From the NCBI RefSeq assembly GCF_001570405.1, contig NZ_BBYM01000007.1, positions 1 through 64,000 on the forward strand: a stretch of 64,000 nucleotides of DNA. The letters run 5' to 3'. This stretch comes from Microtetraspora niveoalba. GTDB taxonomy: Bacteria > Actinomycetota > Actinomycetes > Streptosporangiales > Streptosporangiaceae. The notes below the pieces were generated by a model. It did not search any database. It was not told the origin of the DNA and saw nothing but the letters and a program-made list of their open reading frames with translations. The translations under genes were made by a program, and so were the position numbers. Below are positions 1-6,724 of this stretch, piece after piece (positions within the stretch are counted from its first letter, which is position 1; each line of letters starts with the position of its first letter).

Positions 1-1043
1 ACCAGGATCGGCTCGGCCAACGCCGCCTGCGCATCATCCAACCGGGCCGTGGCCGCACAGATCGCCGTCACATACCCCTCGGCCAGACTCCCCCGCGCGA
101 ACCGCGCCCGCACCGTAGGCAGCCGGGCCAGCTCCACCGCAAGCGCCAGTACCCGCCCCGCACCCGGCACACTCATCCCCGCCGCCGAACGCAGCCAGGA
201 TCGGGTCGAGGCGTGACCGTGTCCCTTGGCCTCCCCGGCCGCGTGCACCCGGCCCACCCGTGCCGCGATCGCCGAGGTCAGCCGATCCCGCGCGTACAGC
301 AGGTCCTCCGCCTCGGCCAGACACACCCCCGCCTCCTCCGGCATCACGGCTACCGCAAGCGCGGAGGCGGCCTGCCGCACCTGAGCGACCAACGGCCACG
401 ACACCCCACCAGCATCCGCACCCGAGGAAGCACCACCACCGGCAGTGGACGCCTCCCGGTCGGCGGAATAGCCCTCACGGACGGGAGCATCAGGGCCGGC
501 GGGAGCGTCACCACCAGCGAAAGCGTCACCGCCCATGGAAGCGCCACGGTTGGGGGAAGCACCACCTCCGGCGGCGGACTCGTCACCGCCCACGGAAGCG
601 TCAGGGCCGGTGGAAGCATCACCGGCTACGGGACTGTCACAGCCGGCGACTGCCGGGCCTGCCTCCGTACCTGGGGCCGATTTCGAAGCAGTCGGGTGTG
701 AAGCCGCAACGCCGTGAGCGGAAGCGGTCGAAGTGGGACGCGGTTGAGTCGTATTTGAGGGAATCGCCCCATGGAGCCCGGGATAGCCGTTTCCATCTCG
801 CCGGGAGCGGGTGAGTCTCGCAATTGAGGAAATCGCGTCATTTGACTCCAGGTGACCGCTTTTGTCTCCCTGAGGGAGGAAGTCATCGAAGGTGAATGCG
901 GCGCGCGTCTGGGGGGTCTCCGCTGCTTGCGGGGTGCCGGAGGTGGTGACGCGGGCCCACCAGTCGGTGTCGCAGGGGTGGGACTCGTCATCGTCGCGCG
1001 ACTTCTCCGAAAAGAAGCCGGCGGCCCCGAAGAGCCGAGCCAT
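1..1043 (-). CDS. DUF222 (HNH endonuclease-type) protein, 3' end beyond window
   Basis: I translated this reading frame by hand. It stays open from ATG at 1043 to the left edge, giving about 347 visible residues, and a GGGGGTG sequence lies just before the start. The N-terminus (MARLFGAAGFF...) is acidic and unfamiliar. Residues of about 70-210 are low-complexity, rich in Ala, Ser, Gly, Asp and Thr. The last 115 or so residues look like the start of a DUF222 domain, with MPEEAGVCLAEAEDLLYARD, HASTRSWLRSAAGMS and a Leu/Ala-rich helix ending LDDAQAALAEPIL. DUF222 proteins usually carry a C-terminal HNH nuclease domain, which would lie outside the window. Such genes form large actinobacterial families, some resembling repeat or mobile genes. 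Having the DUF222 part so far from the N-terminus is unusual and may reflect a late true start. Confidence 0.7.
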   Translation of the reverse strand, partial: MARLFGAAGFFSEKSRDDDESHPCDTDWWARVTTSGTPQAAETPQTRAAFTFDDFLPQGDKSGHLESNDAISSIARLTRSRRDGNGYPGLHGAIPSNTTQPRPTSTASAHGVAASHPTASKSAPGTEAGPAVAGCDSPVAGDASTGPDASVGGDESAAGGGASPNRGASMGGDAFAGGDAPAGPDAPVREGYSADREASTAGGGASSGADAGGVSWPLVAQVRQAASALAVAVMPEEAGVCLAEAEDLLYARDRLTSAIAARVGRVHAAGEAKGHGHASTRSWLRSAAGMSVPGAGRVLALAVELARLPTVRARFARGSLAEGYVTAICAATARLDDAQAALAEPIL

Positions 1044-1263
1044 ATCCACCCCCGATCTTGATTAGAACACCTGTATGAATAATGCCAGAGGTGCCAGCGC
1101 CAATCAAGTTGAATTCGTAAAGAATTTCGAGGAGAATATCGGTATTGTATTTCGTGAAATATCGGCCAAATTGGTCGCTCGTATTCGATCCGCAGGCCTT
1201 CACTGCACGCCGTCCCAGCTCTGTCGCCCGCTCTAGAGAACGAGAGCCGACAGCCGAGGTCAC
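988..1263 (-). CDS. possible small ORF, 91 aa, unknown function
   Basis: A GTG at 1263 is preceded by AAGGAGG at a good distance, the best ribosome site in this part of the window. The predicted protein contains TKYNTDILLEILYEFNLIG and a Gly-rich stretch but matches no family I know. The DNA at about 1080-1200 is clearly richer in A/T than its surroundings, which suggests foreign origin. It overlaps the 5' end of the DUF222 gene by 56 bp on the same strand, so it could be a leader gene. It could equally be chance coding in acquired DNA. Confidence 0.3.
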   Translation of the reverse strand: MTSAVGSRSLERATELGRRAVKACGSNTSDQFGRYFTKYNTDILLEILYEFNLIGAGTSGIIHTGVLIKIGGGYGSALRGRRLLFGEVARR

Positions 1264-1482
1264 CTGATCGGCCTCCTTGTTGCAGCCGGTTTCTGTCGGA
1301 TGCTCCGGCGGCTGACGAGCGATACCGGCTTGTCCTCGGGAGGCCGCCTTGTGGGGCCGCGTGAGGGCGACATCTCGGGTCGAGCGAGGGCCCCTCCCAG
1401 GTGCCGGGACGTCCCGCCGCCGGTGCGATTGGCAGCGCCAGACAGCCCCGGAGGGCGGACGCGCGCGGGCGAGGGAAGTGCC

Positions 1483-1683
1483 CGCCAAGGGGGATGCCCG
1501 TCCAGGAGAAGGGCCTGACAGGAGGGACGTGCTGGCTGCGGGAAATGCCCGCAAAGGGGAAGCGCTCGCCGAGGGGAAGGGCCCGCCGAGGGGAAGCGCT
1601 CGCCAAGGGGGATGCCCGTCCAGGAGAAGGGCCTGACAGGAGGGACGTGCTGGCTGCGGGAAATGCCCGCAAAGGGGAAGCGC
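1483..1683. repeat. 83-bp direct repeat pair plus degenerate copies
   Basis: Bases 1483-1565 recur without change at 1601-1683, an offset of 118 bp. The DNA between and after them (to about 1730) holds shorter degenerate copies built from GGGAAGCGC, TCGCCGAGGGGAAG and AGAAGGGCCTGACAGGAGGGA. Long frames across it encode only repeated Pro/Ser/Leu or Gly/Arg and are not believable genes. The 1264-1859 stretch otherwise shows no gene. Confidence 0.8.
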
Positions 1684-1859
1684 CCGCCGAGAGGAAGGGC
1701 CTGACAGGAGGGAAGCGCTGGCCGGGGGGAGCGTGGGCGGGCGGGTAGACGAGCGGGTCCCCGCGGTGGTGAAGGGCATGCCGGTGCCCAAGGGAATCGG
1801 AGGTGGCCGTGGCAGTGGTTCCCGCGCGCCGCCGTCGCCGCAGGCGCTAGCGTTCGAGG

Positions 1860-2225
1860 ATGGACCGGATCTTCAGCCTTGATGAGGCCAGGTCGCTCAT
1901 GCCCGACGTCCGTGACAAGGTCGCCGACCTGGTGGCGCTACGGGCGGACCTCGCCGAACTCGCCTACGACCTGGCGAGCACCGGAAGCTCGTCTCTCGGC
2001 GGTATCCCGGAGCGGAAGGGGCTGGAGGCGCGGATCGGGGAGATCCTGACGTGGTTCGGCGATCAGGGCATCGAACTCAAGGGCGCGGCGCCCGTCCTCG
2101 TCGACTTCCCAGGGGTGCTCGACGGCGTCTCGGTCCGGCTGTGCTGGGTCGAGGGCGAGACGGACCTCGCCTGGTATCACCGCACCGAGCTCGGCTTCGC
2201 CGGACGGCGTCCCCTGCCCCATTGA
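1860..2225 (+). CDS. DUF2203 family protein
   Basis: This is a 121-residue acidic protein starting MDRIFSLDEARSLMPDVRDK, the typical opening of DUF2203 proteins (short and mostly helical, function unknown). The middle (SLGGIPERKGLEARIGEILTWF) and the C-terminal part (VDFPGVLDGVSVRLCWVEGE, then AWYHRTELGFAGRRPL) match the family's pattern of a helix pair followed by a small sheet. The length is normal. The GAGG just before the ATG is a weak ribosome site. It stands alone between repeat-rich DNA and the convergent DUF574 gene. No catalytic residues can be named. Confidence 0.82.
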   Translation: MDRIFSLDEARSLMPDVRDKVADLVALRADLAELAYDLASTGSSSLGGIPERKGLEARIGEILTWFGDQGIELKGAAPVLVDFPGVLDGVSVRLCWVEGETDLAWYHRTELGFAGRRPLPH

Positions 2226-2418
2226 GCGTATGTACCTGATGTGGCTTTGCCGGTGTGAGCATGCGTATCTGACGGCGTTGCCTGGCCGTGTGGGCCTCTG
2301 TTCTCGGTTTGGCTGGGTCGTGTGAGTGTGCGCGTCCGGTGGAGCCGCTTGGTGGGCGTATGGATCTGACCGAGTTGCCTGGCCCTGTGGACAGGTACCT
2401 GACGAGCGGCCGGGCGGT
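2226..2418. repeat. short degenerate repeat region
   Basis: Between two convergent genes, a unit of the type CGTATCTGAC..GTTGCCTGGCCGTGTGG near 2265 recurs as CGTATGGATCTGACCGAGTTGCCTGGCCCTGTGG (split here for length) near 2355, and a poorer copy starts at 2227. No open frame looks coding. The region is T/G-biased on the plus strand, unlike the flanking genes. Confidence 0.4.
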
Positions 2419-3237
2419 TCAGGGTTTGCGACCGACGCCGCAGATCGCGTCCACCTCGGTGGGGGAGGGGCCGAGAGCGGGGATGTCCGGCCGCCACATT
2501 GACGTCGTGACCACACCCGGCTCCACCAGCTCCAGCCCCGCGAAGAAGCCGGCGATCCGCTCCGGGCTGCGCAGATGGTAGGAACCGGCCGAGTTGCGGT
2601 TGTAGATCCGGATGGCCTCGTTGAGCGTCGCGCTGGTGTCGGCGCCGTCGCTGAGGGCCAGATAGCTCCCGGACGGCAGAGCCGCGAGCAGTCGCCGGAG
2701 GATCGCCCGGGGATCGTCGTCGTCGGGGAGCTGCCCCATGATCCCGAGCATCATGAGCCCGATCGGCCGGGTGAAGTCGAGCGTCCTGGCCGCCGCCTCC
2801 AGGATCGTGTCCGGATCGCGCACGTCGGCCTCGACGTAGTCGGTCGCGCCCGCCGGGACGCTGCTGAGCAGGGCTTGGGCGTGCACCAGTACGAGCGGGT
2901 CGTTGTCGACGTAGACCACCCGCGACTCGGGGGCGATCCGCTGCGCGACCTGATGCGTGTTGTCGGCCGTCGGCAGGCCGGTGCCGATGTCGAGGAACTG
3001 GCGGACACCCGCCTCCCCGGCCAGGTGGCGTACGGCGCGGGCGAGGAAGGAACGCTGCACCCGCGCGATGCGGGCGATGTCCGGGAACATCCGAAGGATC
3101 ATGTCACCGGTCTGGCGATCGACCGCGTAATTGTCCTTGCCGCCCAGCAGGTAGTTCCAGACGCGAGCGGAGTGCGCGGCACCGGTGTCGATCCGGGAGG
3201 GCCACGCCGGTCCGGATGTGGAGGAACCGTCGGTCAC
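2419..3237 (-). CDS. SAM-dependent methyltransferase, DUF574 family
   Basis: This 272-residue protein belongs to the S-adenosyl methyltransferase family PF04672 (DUF574), which is expanded in actinomycetes. Visible landmarks are the signature NYLLGGKDNYAVDR near residue 30, a SAM-binding glycine motif FLDIGTGLPT near 85, VVYVDNDPLVLVHA for the second SAM strand, and a C-terminal FFAGLELVEPGVV. No substrate is known for the family. Such genes often sit beside WhiJ/XRE-type regulators, but none is seen here. A second member lies at 42540-43352. Two direct copies of a 10-bp sequence lie in the upstream region. Confidence 0.93.
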   Translation of the reverse strand: MTDGSSTSGPAWPSRIDTGAAHSARVWNYLLGGKDNYAVDRQTGDMILRMFPDIARIARVQRSFLARAVRHLAGEAGVRQFLDIGTGLPTADNTHQVAQRIAPESRVVYVDNDPLVLVHAQALLSSVPAGATDYVEADVRDPDTILEAAARTLDFTRPIGLMMLGIMGQLPDDDDPRAILRRLLAALPSGSYLALSDGADTSATLNEAIRIYNRNSAGSYHLRSPERIAGFFAGLELVEPGVVTTSMWRPDIPALGPSPTEVDAICGVGRKP

Positions 3238-3305
3238 TGCTCACTGCTCCTGCGCTCGGGACGGACACGGCAAGCGTAGCCCCACATACCCCCACAAGAT
3301 CGACT

Positions 3306-3334
3306 TTTCGTGAATCAGTGTGTATTTCGTGAAT
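3306..3334 (-). promoter_or_regulatory. direct repeat upstream of DUF574 gene
   Basis: On the minus strand ATTCACGAAA occurs twice (3334-3325 and 3315-3306), 19 bp apart, about 70-95 bp upstream of the methyltransferase start. The sites lie in the only A/T-rich patch of the intergenic region. The spacing, close to two helical turns, suggests a regulator operator. No regulator can be assigned. Confidence 0.35.
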
Positions 3335-3352
3335 TTCCGGCTTTGTGGCGCT

Positions 3353-3402
3353 TCCTGTGTCAGTGGTCCTGACCGGATCCTGTGTCAGTGGTCCTGATCG
3401 GA
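3353..3402. repeat. 25-bp tandem duplication across the NUDIX stop codon
   Basis: TCCTGTGTCAGTGGTCCTGA plus CCGGA (3353-3377) is followed directly by a second copy (3378-3402) with one C-to-T change. The NUDIX stop codon lies in the second copy. The duplication therefore gives the gene a repeated 3' end with a spare in-frame stop. Confidence 0.8.
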
Positions 3403-3894
3403 GCCGGCCTGGCCGATGCCGCCCTCCAGATAGACGGCGCCGCGTCCCAGAGTGCGCAGGCAGGCCCGGATCCGCCGGGCCATGTCCGGAAGCACCAGTT
3501 CGTCGAGATCGCCGGCGGCCACGAACGCGAACCGTTCCAGCTCGTCCGGAGGGAGCCGCACGGCCGCCAGATCGGACGCGGGCAGGACACCGCCGTCGAA
3601 GACGAACATCAAGCCCCCGTCCCACGGCGGCAGCGGCGGGACCCAGTCCACGCACAGCAGGGGCCCGATCTCGGGCGAGATGGACAGCTCCTCCCGAAGC
3701 TCGCGGACGCACGCCGCGCGCGGCGACTCGTCAGCCTCCAGAGCGCCGCCCGGGATGTCCCAGGTCGTCTTGTACGTGGGACGGACGAGCATGACCCTCC
3801 CGCTGTCGTCGCGGATCAGCGCACCGGCCGCCGCTCGCACCCGCGCCAGGCCGGCGATGTACGCGGGATCGGGCTCGTGATCGTGAACGCTCAC
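3385..3894 (-). CDS. NUDIX hydrolase
   Basis: This is a 169-residue protein with a NUDIX box: DIPGGALEADESPRAACVRE leading into LREELSI matches Gx5Ex7REUxEExGU. It would hydrolyse a nucleoside diphosphate linked to another group, with Mg2+ bound by the Glu residues of REEL. The preceding strand AAGALIRDDSGRVMLVRPTYK is typical of actinobacterial NUDIX proteins of this length. I chose GTG at 3894 because homologues of this type start shortly before a YIAGL segment. ATG at 3960 would add 22 residues. The frame stays open much further upstream, but that part is shadow. The substrate is unknown. Confidence 0.85.
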   Translation of the reverse strand: MSVHDHEPDPAYIAGLARVRAAAGALIRDDSGRVMLVRPTYKTTWDIPGGALEADESPRAACVRELREELSISPEIGPLLCVDWVPPLPPWDGGLMFVFDGGVLPASDLAAVRLPPDELERFAFVAAGDLDELVLPDMARRIRACLRTLGRGAVYLEGGIGQAGSDQDH

Positions 3895-4065
3895 CCCGCC
3901 GACCCTATGCGCGGGCACCCCGGCCATCCAGCACGCCGCCGCCCCCTCCCGGGCGCTCATCCGGAGTCCGCCGATCCTCCGGACGGCCGGGTGGGGCGCG
4001 ACCGTGAAATGACGCCAGGCGCGCGGACATGGACGCAGTGACCGACGATCAAGTGAGGAGGCCGG

Positions 4066-4614
4066 ATGGGAGCCGATCCCCACGGCCGGTTCGTGGAAAT
4101 CTACGAACGCGCCTACGAACCGATACTCGGGTACGTCCTGCGCCGCTGCCGGGACCCCGAGGACGCCGCCGATGTGGTTGCCGAGACGTTCACCGTCGCC
4201 TGGCGGCGCATCGATGAACTGCCGGAGGGCGACGAGGCGAGGCTCTGGCTGTACGGCGTGGCCCGACGGGTTCTCGCCAACCAGCGGCGGGGCGAGCTGC
4301 GCAGGGAACGCCGGACGGAGGCGTTGCGCGAGCACCTCGCGTCCCTGCCCGTCCTGGCGCACACGCGTTCGCCCGAGGAGGACTTCTCCACGGTCGGCAG
4401 GGTGTTCCGCACGCTCCCGGACGGCGACAGGGAACTGCTGTCCCTGGTGGCCTGGGAGCGGCTGGACACCCGGCAGCTCGCCGCCACGCTCGGCATCTCC
4501 CGCAACGCCGTACGGATCCGGCTCTATCGGGCGCGCAGGAGGTTCGCGCGGGCCCTCGCCACCGCAGGAGTCGACCACCCCCACGCCGCCATGCTCGAAG
4601 GGAGCTCGTTGTGA
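4066..4614 (+). CDS. ECF-type RNA polymerase sigma factor
   Basis: This 182-residue sigma-70 protein has region 2 (FVEIYERAYEPILGYVLRRC, then EDAADVVAETFTVAWRR, the -10 binding helix) and region 4 with a helix-turn-helix (DTRQLAATLGISRNAVRIRL). GAGGAGG lies 5 bases before the ATG. It lacks the extra C-terminal domains of larger ECF groups. The downstream gene starts inside its stop codon (GTGA overlap) and encodes a membrane protein, probably its partner or anti-sigma factor, so the two are co-translated. The target promoters are not evident. Confidence 0.93.
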   Translation: MGADPHGRFVEIYERAYEPILGYVLRRCRDPEDAADVVAETFTVAWRRIDELPEGDEARLWLYGVARRVLANQRRGELRRERRTEALREHLASLPVLAHTRSPEEDFSTVGRVFRTLPDGDRELLSLVAWERLDTRQLAATLGISRNAVRIRLYRARRRFARALATAGVDHPHAAMLEGSSL

Positions 4615-5552
4615 ACCTCGCGAACCTCGCCCGGCTGCGTGACGAGGACCTGGCCGGACAGGTGTCCACCGCCCCGGCCCGGGCGCTGATGGAGTCGATC
4701 GTGTCCGAGGAGCGCGCGCCGGCGGCGCGGCGTCTCCGGGCTCCCCAGCGCGGCCGTTTTCGGGGGCCCCTCCCCGAGTGGGGCGGGACGCGGCGGGCGC
4801 TCGCGCTCGGCGCGGTCGCCGTCGGGCTGGGCGTCGCCGTCGCGATCGGCGTCGGCCTGCCCGGCGGACCGGCCACCCGCTACGCCAACGCGGCGGTCTC
4901 CGTCGAGAGGGCGACGGACTACTTCAGCGTCACCGTCACCGATCCGGCGGCCGACCCGGGCCGCTTCGAGGAGGCGTTCCGGGCGGTGGGGCTGAATGTC
5001 ACGGTGAAGACGATCCCGGTGCCGCCCGACGAGGTGGGCAGGCTGATCGGGCCGGTCGTGCCCGACGGGTTCCGTGGGCCGGGGAGCATCGGCGTGCAGG
5101 ACGTGGAGCCGTGCGCGAGTGCGTTCTGCGCCAAGGTGTGGCTGCCCGCCGATTACTCCGGGAGGGTGGTGTTCGGGATCGGCCGCGCCGCCGCGCCGGG
5201 CGAGCCGTACGCCGACGACGTCGTGGACCCCTCGTCGGCGGAGGCGCTGGACGGCTACCGCAGCCACGGCAGGACGGTCGCGGAGGTACGGGACGAGCTG
5301 CGCCGGCGGGGGCTGAAGGTCGGCTATCGCCTGCACTGGACGCTTTCGGGACCGGGGCGACCGGACGGGAGCTTCTTCGACCAGCGGGTCACCGCCGACC
5401 GGATCGAGGACGGCTGGGTCGTCGAGGGCTCCCGCCACTCCAGCTCCGACACCGTCGATCTCTATGTCGTCCCCGGTCCGGAAGCGGGCCCGGCGCCCGA
5501 TCCCATGGCGGCCTACGAGGCCGAGCCTCATTGGTACGACCGGACGGACTGA
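4611..5552 (+). CDS. membrane-anchored protein coupled to the ECF sigma factor
   Basis: The 313-residue product starts at GTG 4611, overlapping the sigma stop by 4 bp. A cytoplasmic segment of about 60 residues is followed by one transmembrane helix near residues 63-83 (ALALGAVAVGLGVAVAIGVG), then an extracytoplasmic domain of about 230 residues. That domain contains VERATDYFSVTVTDPAADPG and a Cys pair (EPCASAFCAKVW). There is no zinc-binding HxxxCxxC motif, so it is not a classical ZAS anti-sigma factor. Placement and topology still fit a sigma regulator or sensor, and this class is common beside actinobacterial ECF genes. The role is inferred from context. Confidence 0.75.
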   Translation: MNLANLARLRDEDLAGQVSTAPARALMESIVSEERAPAARRLRAPQRGRFRGPLPEWGGTRRALALGAVAVGLGVAVAIGVGLPGGPATRYANAAVSVERATDYFSVTVTDPAADPGRFEEAFRAVGLNVTVKTIPVPPDEVGRLIGPVVPDGFRGPGSIGVQDVEPCASAFCAKVWLPADYSGRVVFGIGRAAAPGEPYADDVVDPSSAEALDGYRSHGRTVAEVRDELRRRGLKVGYRLHWTLSGPGRPDGSFFDQRVTADRIEDGWVVEGSRHSSSDTVDLYVVPGPEAGPAPDPMAAYEAEPHWYDRTD

Positions 5553-5573
5553 CGCGCTTCTCCGGCCTTACCG

Positions 5574-5609
5574 CGCCCGCTCCCCGGAGCATCGACGGGG
5601 GAGCGGGCG
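5574..5609. terminator. hairpin between convergent genes
   Basis: CGCCCGCTCCCC (5574-5585) pairs with GGGGAGCGGGCG (ending 5609) across an 11-12 base loop, between the convergent ends of the sigma partner gene and the CbiX-like gene. There is no T-tract, as is common for actinobacterial terminators. It could serve both strands. Confidence 0.65.
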
Positions 5610-5676
5610 TGAGCCGTGGAGAGGGCACCGAGCGCGGGCCGGACCGCCCGATTCCGACCGAGGCCCCGGCAGGGCC

Positions 5677-6525
5677 TCAGTCCTCGTCGGACTCCTCGTA
5701 CGAGCCGAGGACGGAGCCGTAGCGCATGCCGACCAGGCGGGCCACGGCCTCGTGGGCGCCGAGGGGAGCGGCGCAGCCCGCGCCGATGGCCTCGGCCGCG
5801 GCGGTGGCGCGCTCGTGGTCCGCCTCGGGCCCGATGACGAACGGGACGAGGGCCAGCCGGTTGGCGCCGATCTTGCGCAGCCGCTCGGCGGCGTCGGCGA
5901 CGTTCGGCACGCCGTCGAGTGCGGCGGGGACGACCGGCAGGGTGAGCCGGGCGGCCAGGAGCACCGCTGTGGCGTCCGCCCCGCGCGCGCCCTCGTCGCC
6001 GCCGGTGGTCGCCACGATGATGCCGTCCACCGGCGAGGTCACGTTGAACAGCCGCATGCGGTCGACCCTGGCCAGACCGGCCTCGGAGAGCCGCATGTGC
6101 AGCGCCTCGGCGAGCAGCGGGTGCGGGCCGAGCGGGTCGGTGATCGCCACCGGGGTCTCGCTCTGGGTGACCGCGTCGCGCACCGCGCGCATGACACGCG
6201 GGTGCGGCCCGGTCACCAGCGGCACGACAACCGCGGCGGTCTCGGCGGCCGGCCGGTCGGCGGCGGCGGAGACGAACTCCTTCGCCAGGTCGGCGCCGCC
6301 GTCGCTGAGCGAGACGAGGCGGAGGTCCACCTGGGGGTTGTCGAGCCGGATGATCGAGGCGATCTCGGCCGCGACGTCCCCCGCCATGCCGGGAACGGCC
6401 AGCACCAAGGCGGGCGCGTCCGGCGGCAGGTTCGCCGGCAGCGGACGCCGGTGGCGGCCGGATCCGGGCCGGAATGACCGCTCCCGGATGGGAAGCTTCG
6501 GCGGGTCGTCGTGACCTTCGTTCAC
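5677..6525 (-). CDS. CbiX/sirohydrochlorin chelatase-like protein lacking the usual His
   Basis: The 282-residue product has two similar halves, as in the CbiX chelatase family: a first strand LVLAVPGMAGDVAAEIASII and a second DGIIVATTGGDEGARGADAT. Segments GPHPRVMRAVRDAV and GPHPLLAEALHMRL fit the helices after the substrate loop. Family enzymes insert cobalt or iron into sirohydrochlorin using a His at the end of strand 1 (usually GHG). Here the position reads AVPG, so chelatase activity is doubtful. The N-terminus (30 or so charged residues) and the GTG start have no clear ribosome site, and a later start is possible. It stands alone, not in a cobalamin operon. Confidence 0.68.
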   Translation of the reverse strand: MNEGHDDPPKLPIRERSFRPGSGRHRRPLPANLPPDAPALVLAVPGMAGDVAAEIASIIRLDNPQVDLRLVSLSDGGADLAKEFVSAAADRPAAETAAVVVPLVTGPHPRVMRAVRDAVTQSETPVAITDPLGPHPLLAEALHMRLSEAGLARVDRMRLFNVTSPVDGIIVATTGGDEGARGADATAVLLAARLTLPVVPAALDGVPNVADAAERLRKIGANRLALVPFVIGPEADHERATAAAEAIGAGCAAPLGAHEAVARLVGMRYGSVLGSYEESDED

Positions 6526-6618
6526 ATCGGCGGATTCTAGGGCGAATCAGGCCGAATGAGTGAACCAACCCACCGCTTGATGCCGATCTTTAGCCTGATC
6601 GGTTTACGCGATCGTGAC

Positions 6619-6648
6619 TTGACGCTCTTCCCGGCGGGCGTGTTTCAT
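6619..6648 (+). promoter_or_regulatory. putative promoter of the LacI/ABC operon
   Basis: TTGACG at 6619-6624 and TTTCAT at 6643-6648 are 18 bp apart, just upstream of the first LacI-type palindrome. The -10 match is weak, and the call rests mainly on position. Confidence 0.4.
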
Positions 6649-6663
6649 TGCCACATCCCATCC

Positions 6664-6675
6664 GTAAACGTTTAC
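6664..6675. promoter_or_regulatory. LacI-family operator, site 1
   Basis: GTAAACGTTTAC is a perfect 12-bp palindrome with the central CG typical of LacI-family operators. It lies 50 bp before the start of the lacI-type gene. A bound repressor here would sit at or just after the transcription start. Confidence 0.85.
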
Positions 6676-6690
6676 AGAGCCAGTGCTTTC

Positions 6691-6702
6691 GTAAACGTTT
6701 AC
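6691..6702. promoter_or_regulatory. LacI-family operator, site 2
   Basis: This is a second identical GTAAACGTTTAC palindrome, 27 bp from the first and 23 bp before the regulator's GTG. Paired identical sites suggest cooperative autoregulation of the regulator and the transporter operon behind it. Confidence 0.85.
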
Positions 6703-6724
6703 ACCACCGTTGACGAGGTGACTT

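Noticed and set aside
1483-1683. Possible CRISPR-like array
   Set aside because: There are only two long copies, no regular spacers and no cas genes.
1300-1790. Overlapping frames over the repeats at 1483-1730
   Set aside because: They encode only repeat-derived Arg/Gly or Pro/Ser strings, with no ribosome site or known domain.
4611-5552. Zinc-binding anti-sigma factor
   Set aside because: No HxxxCxxC motif in the cytoplasmic segment; retained only as a coupled membrane partner.
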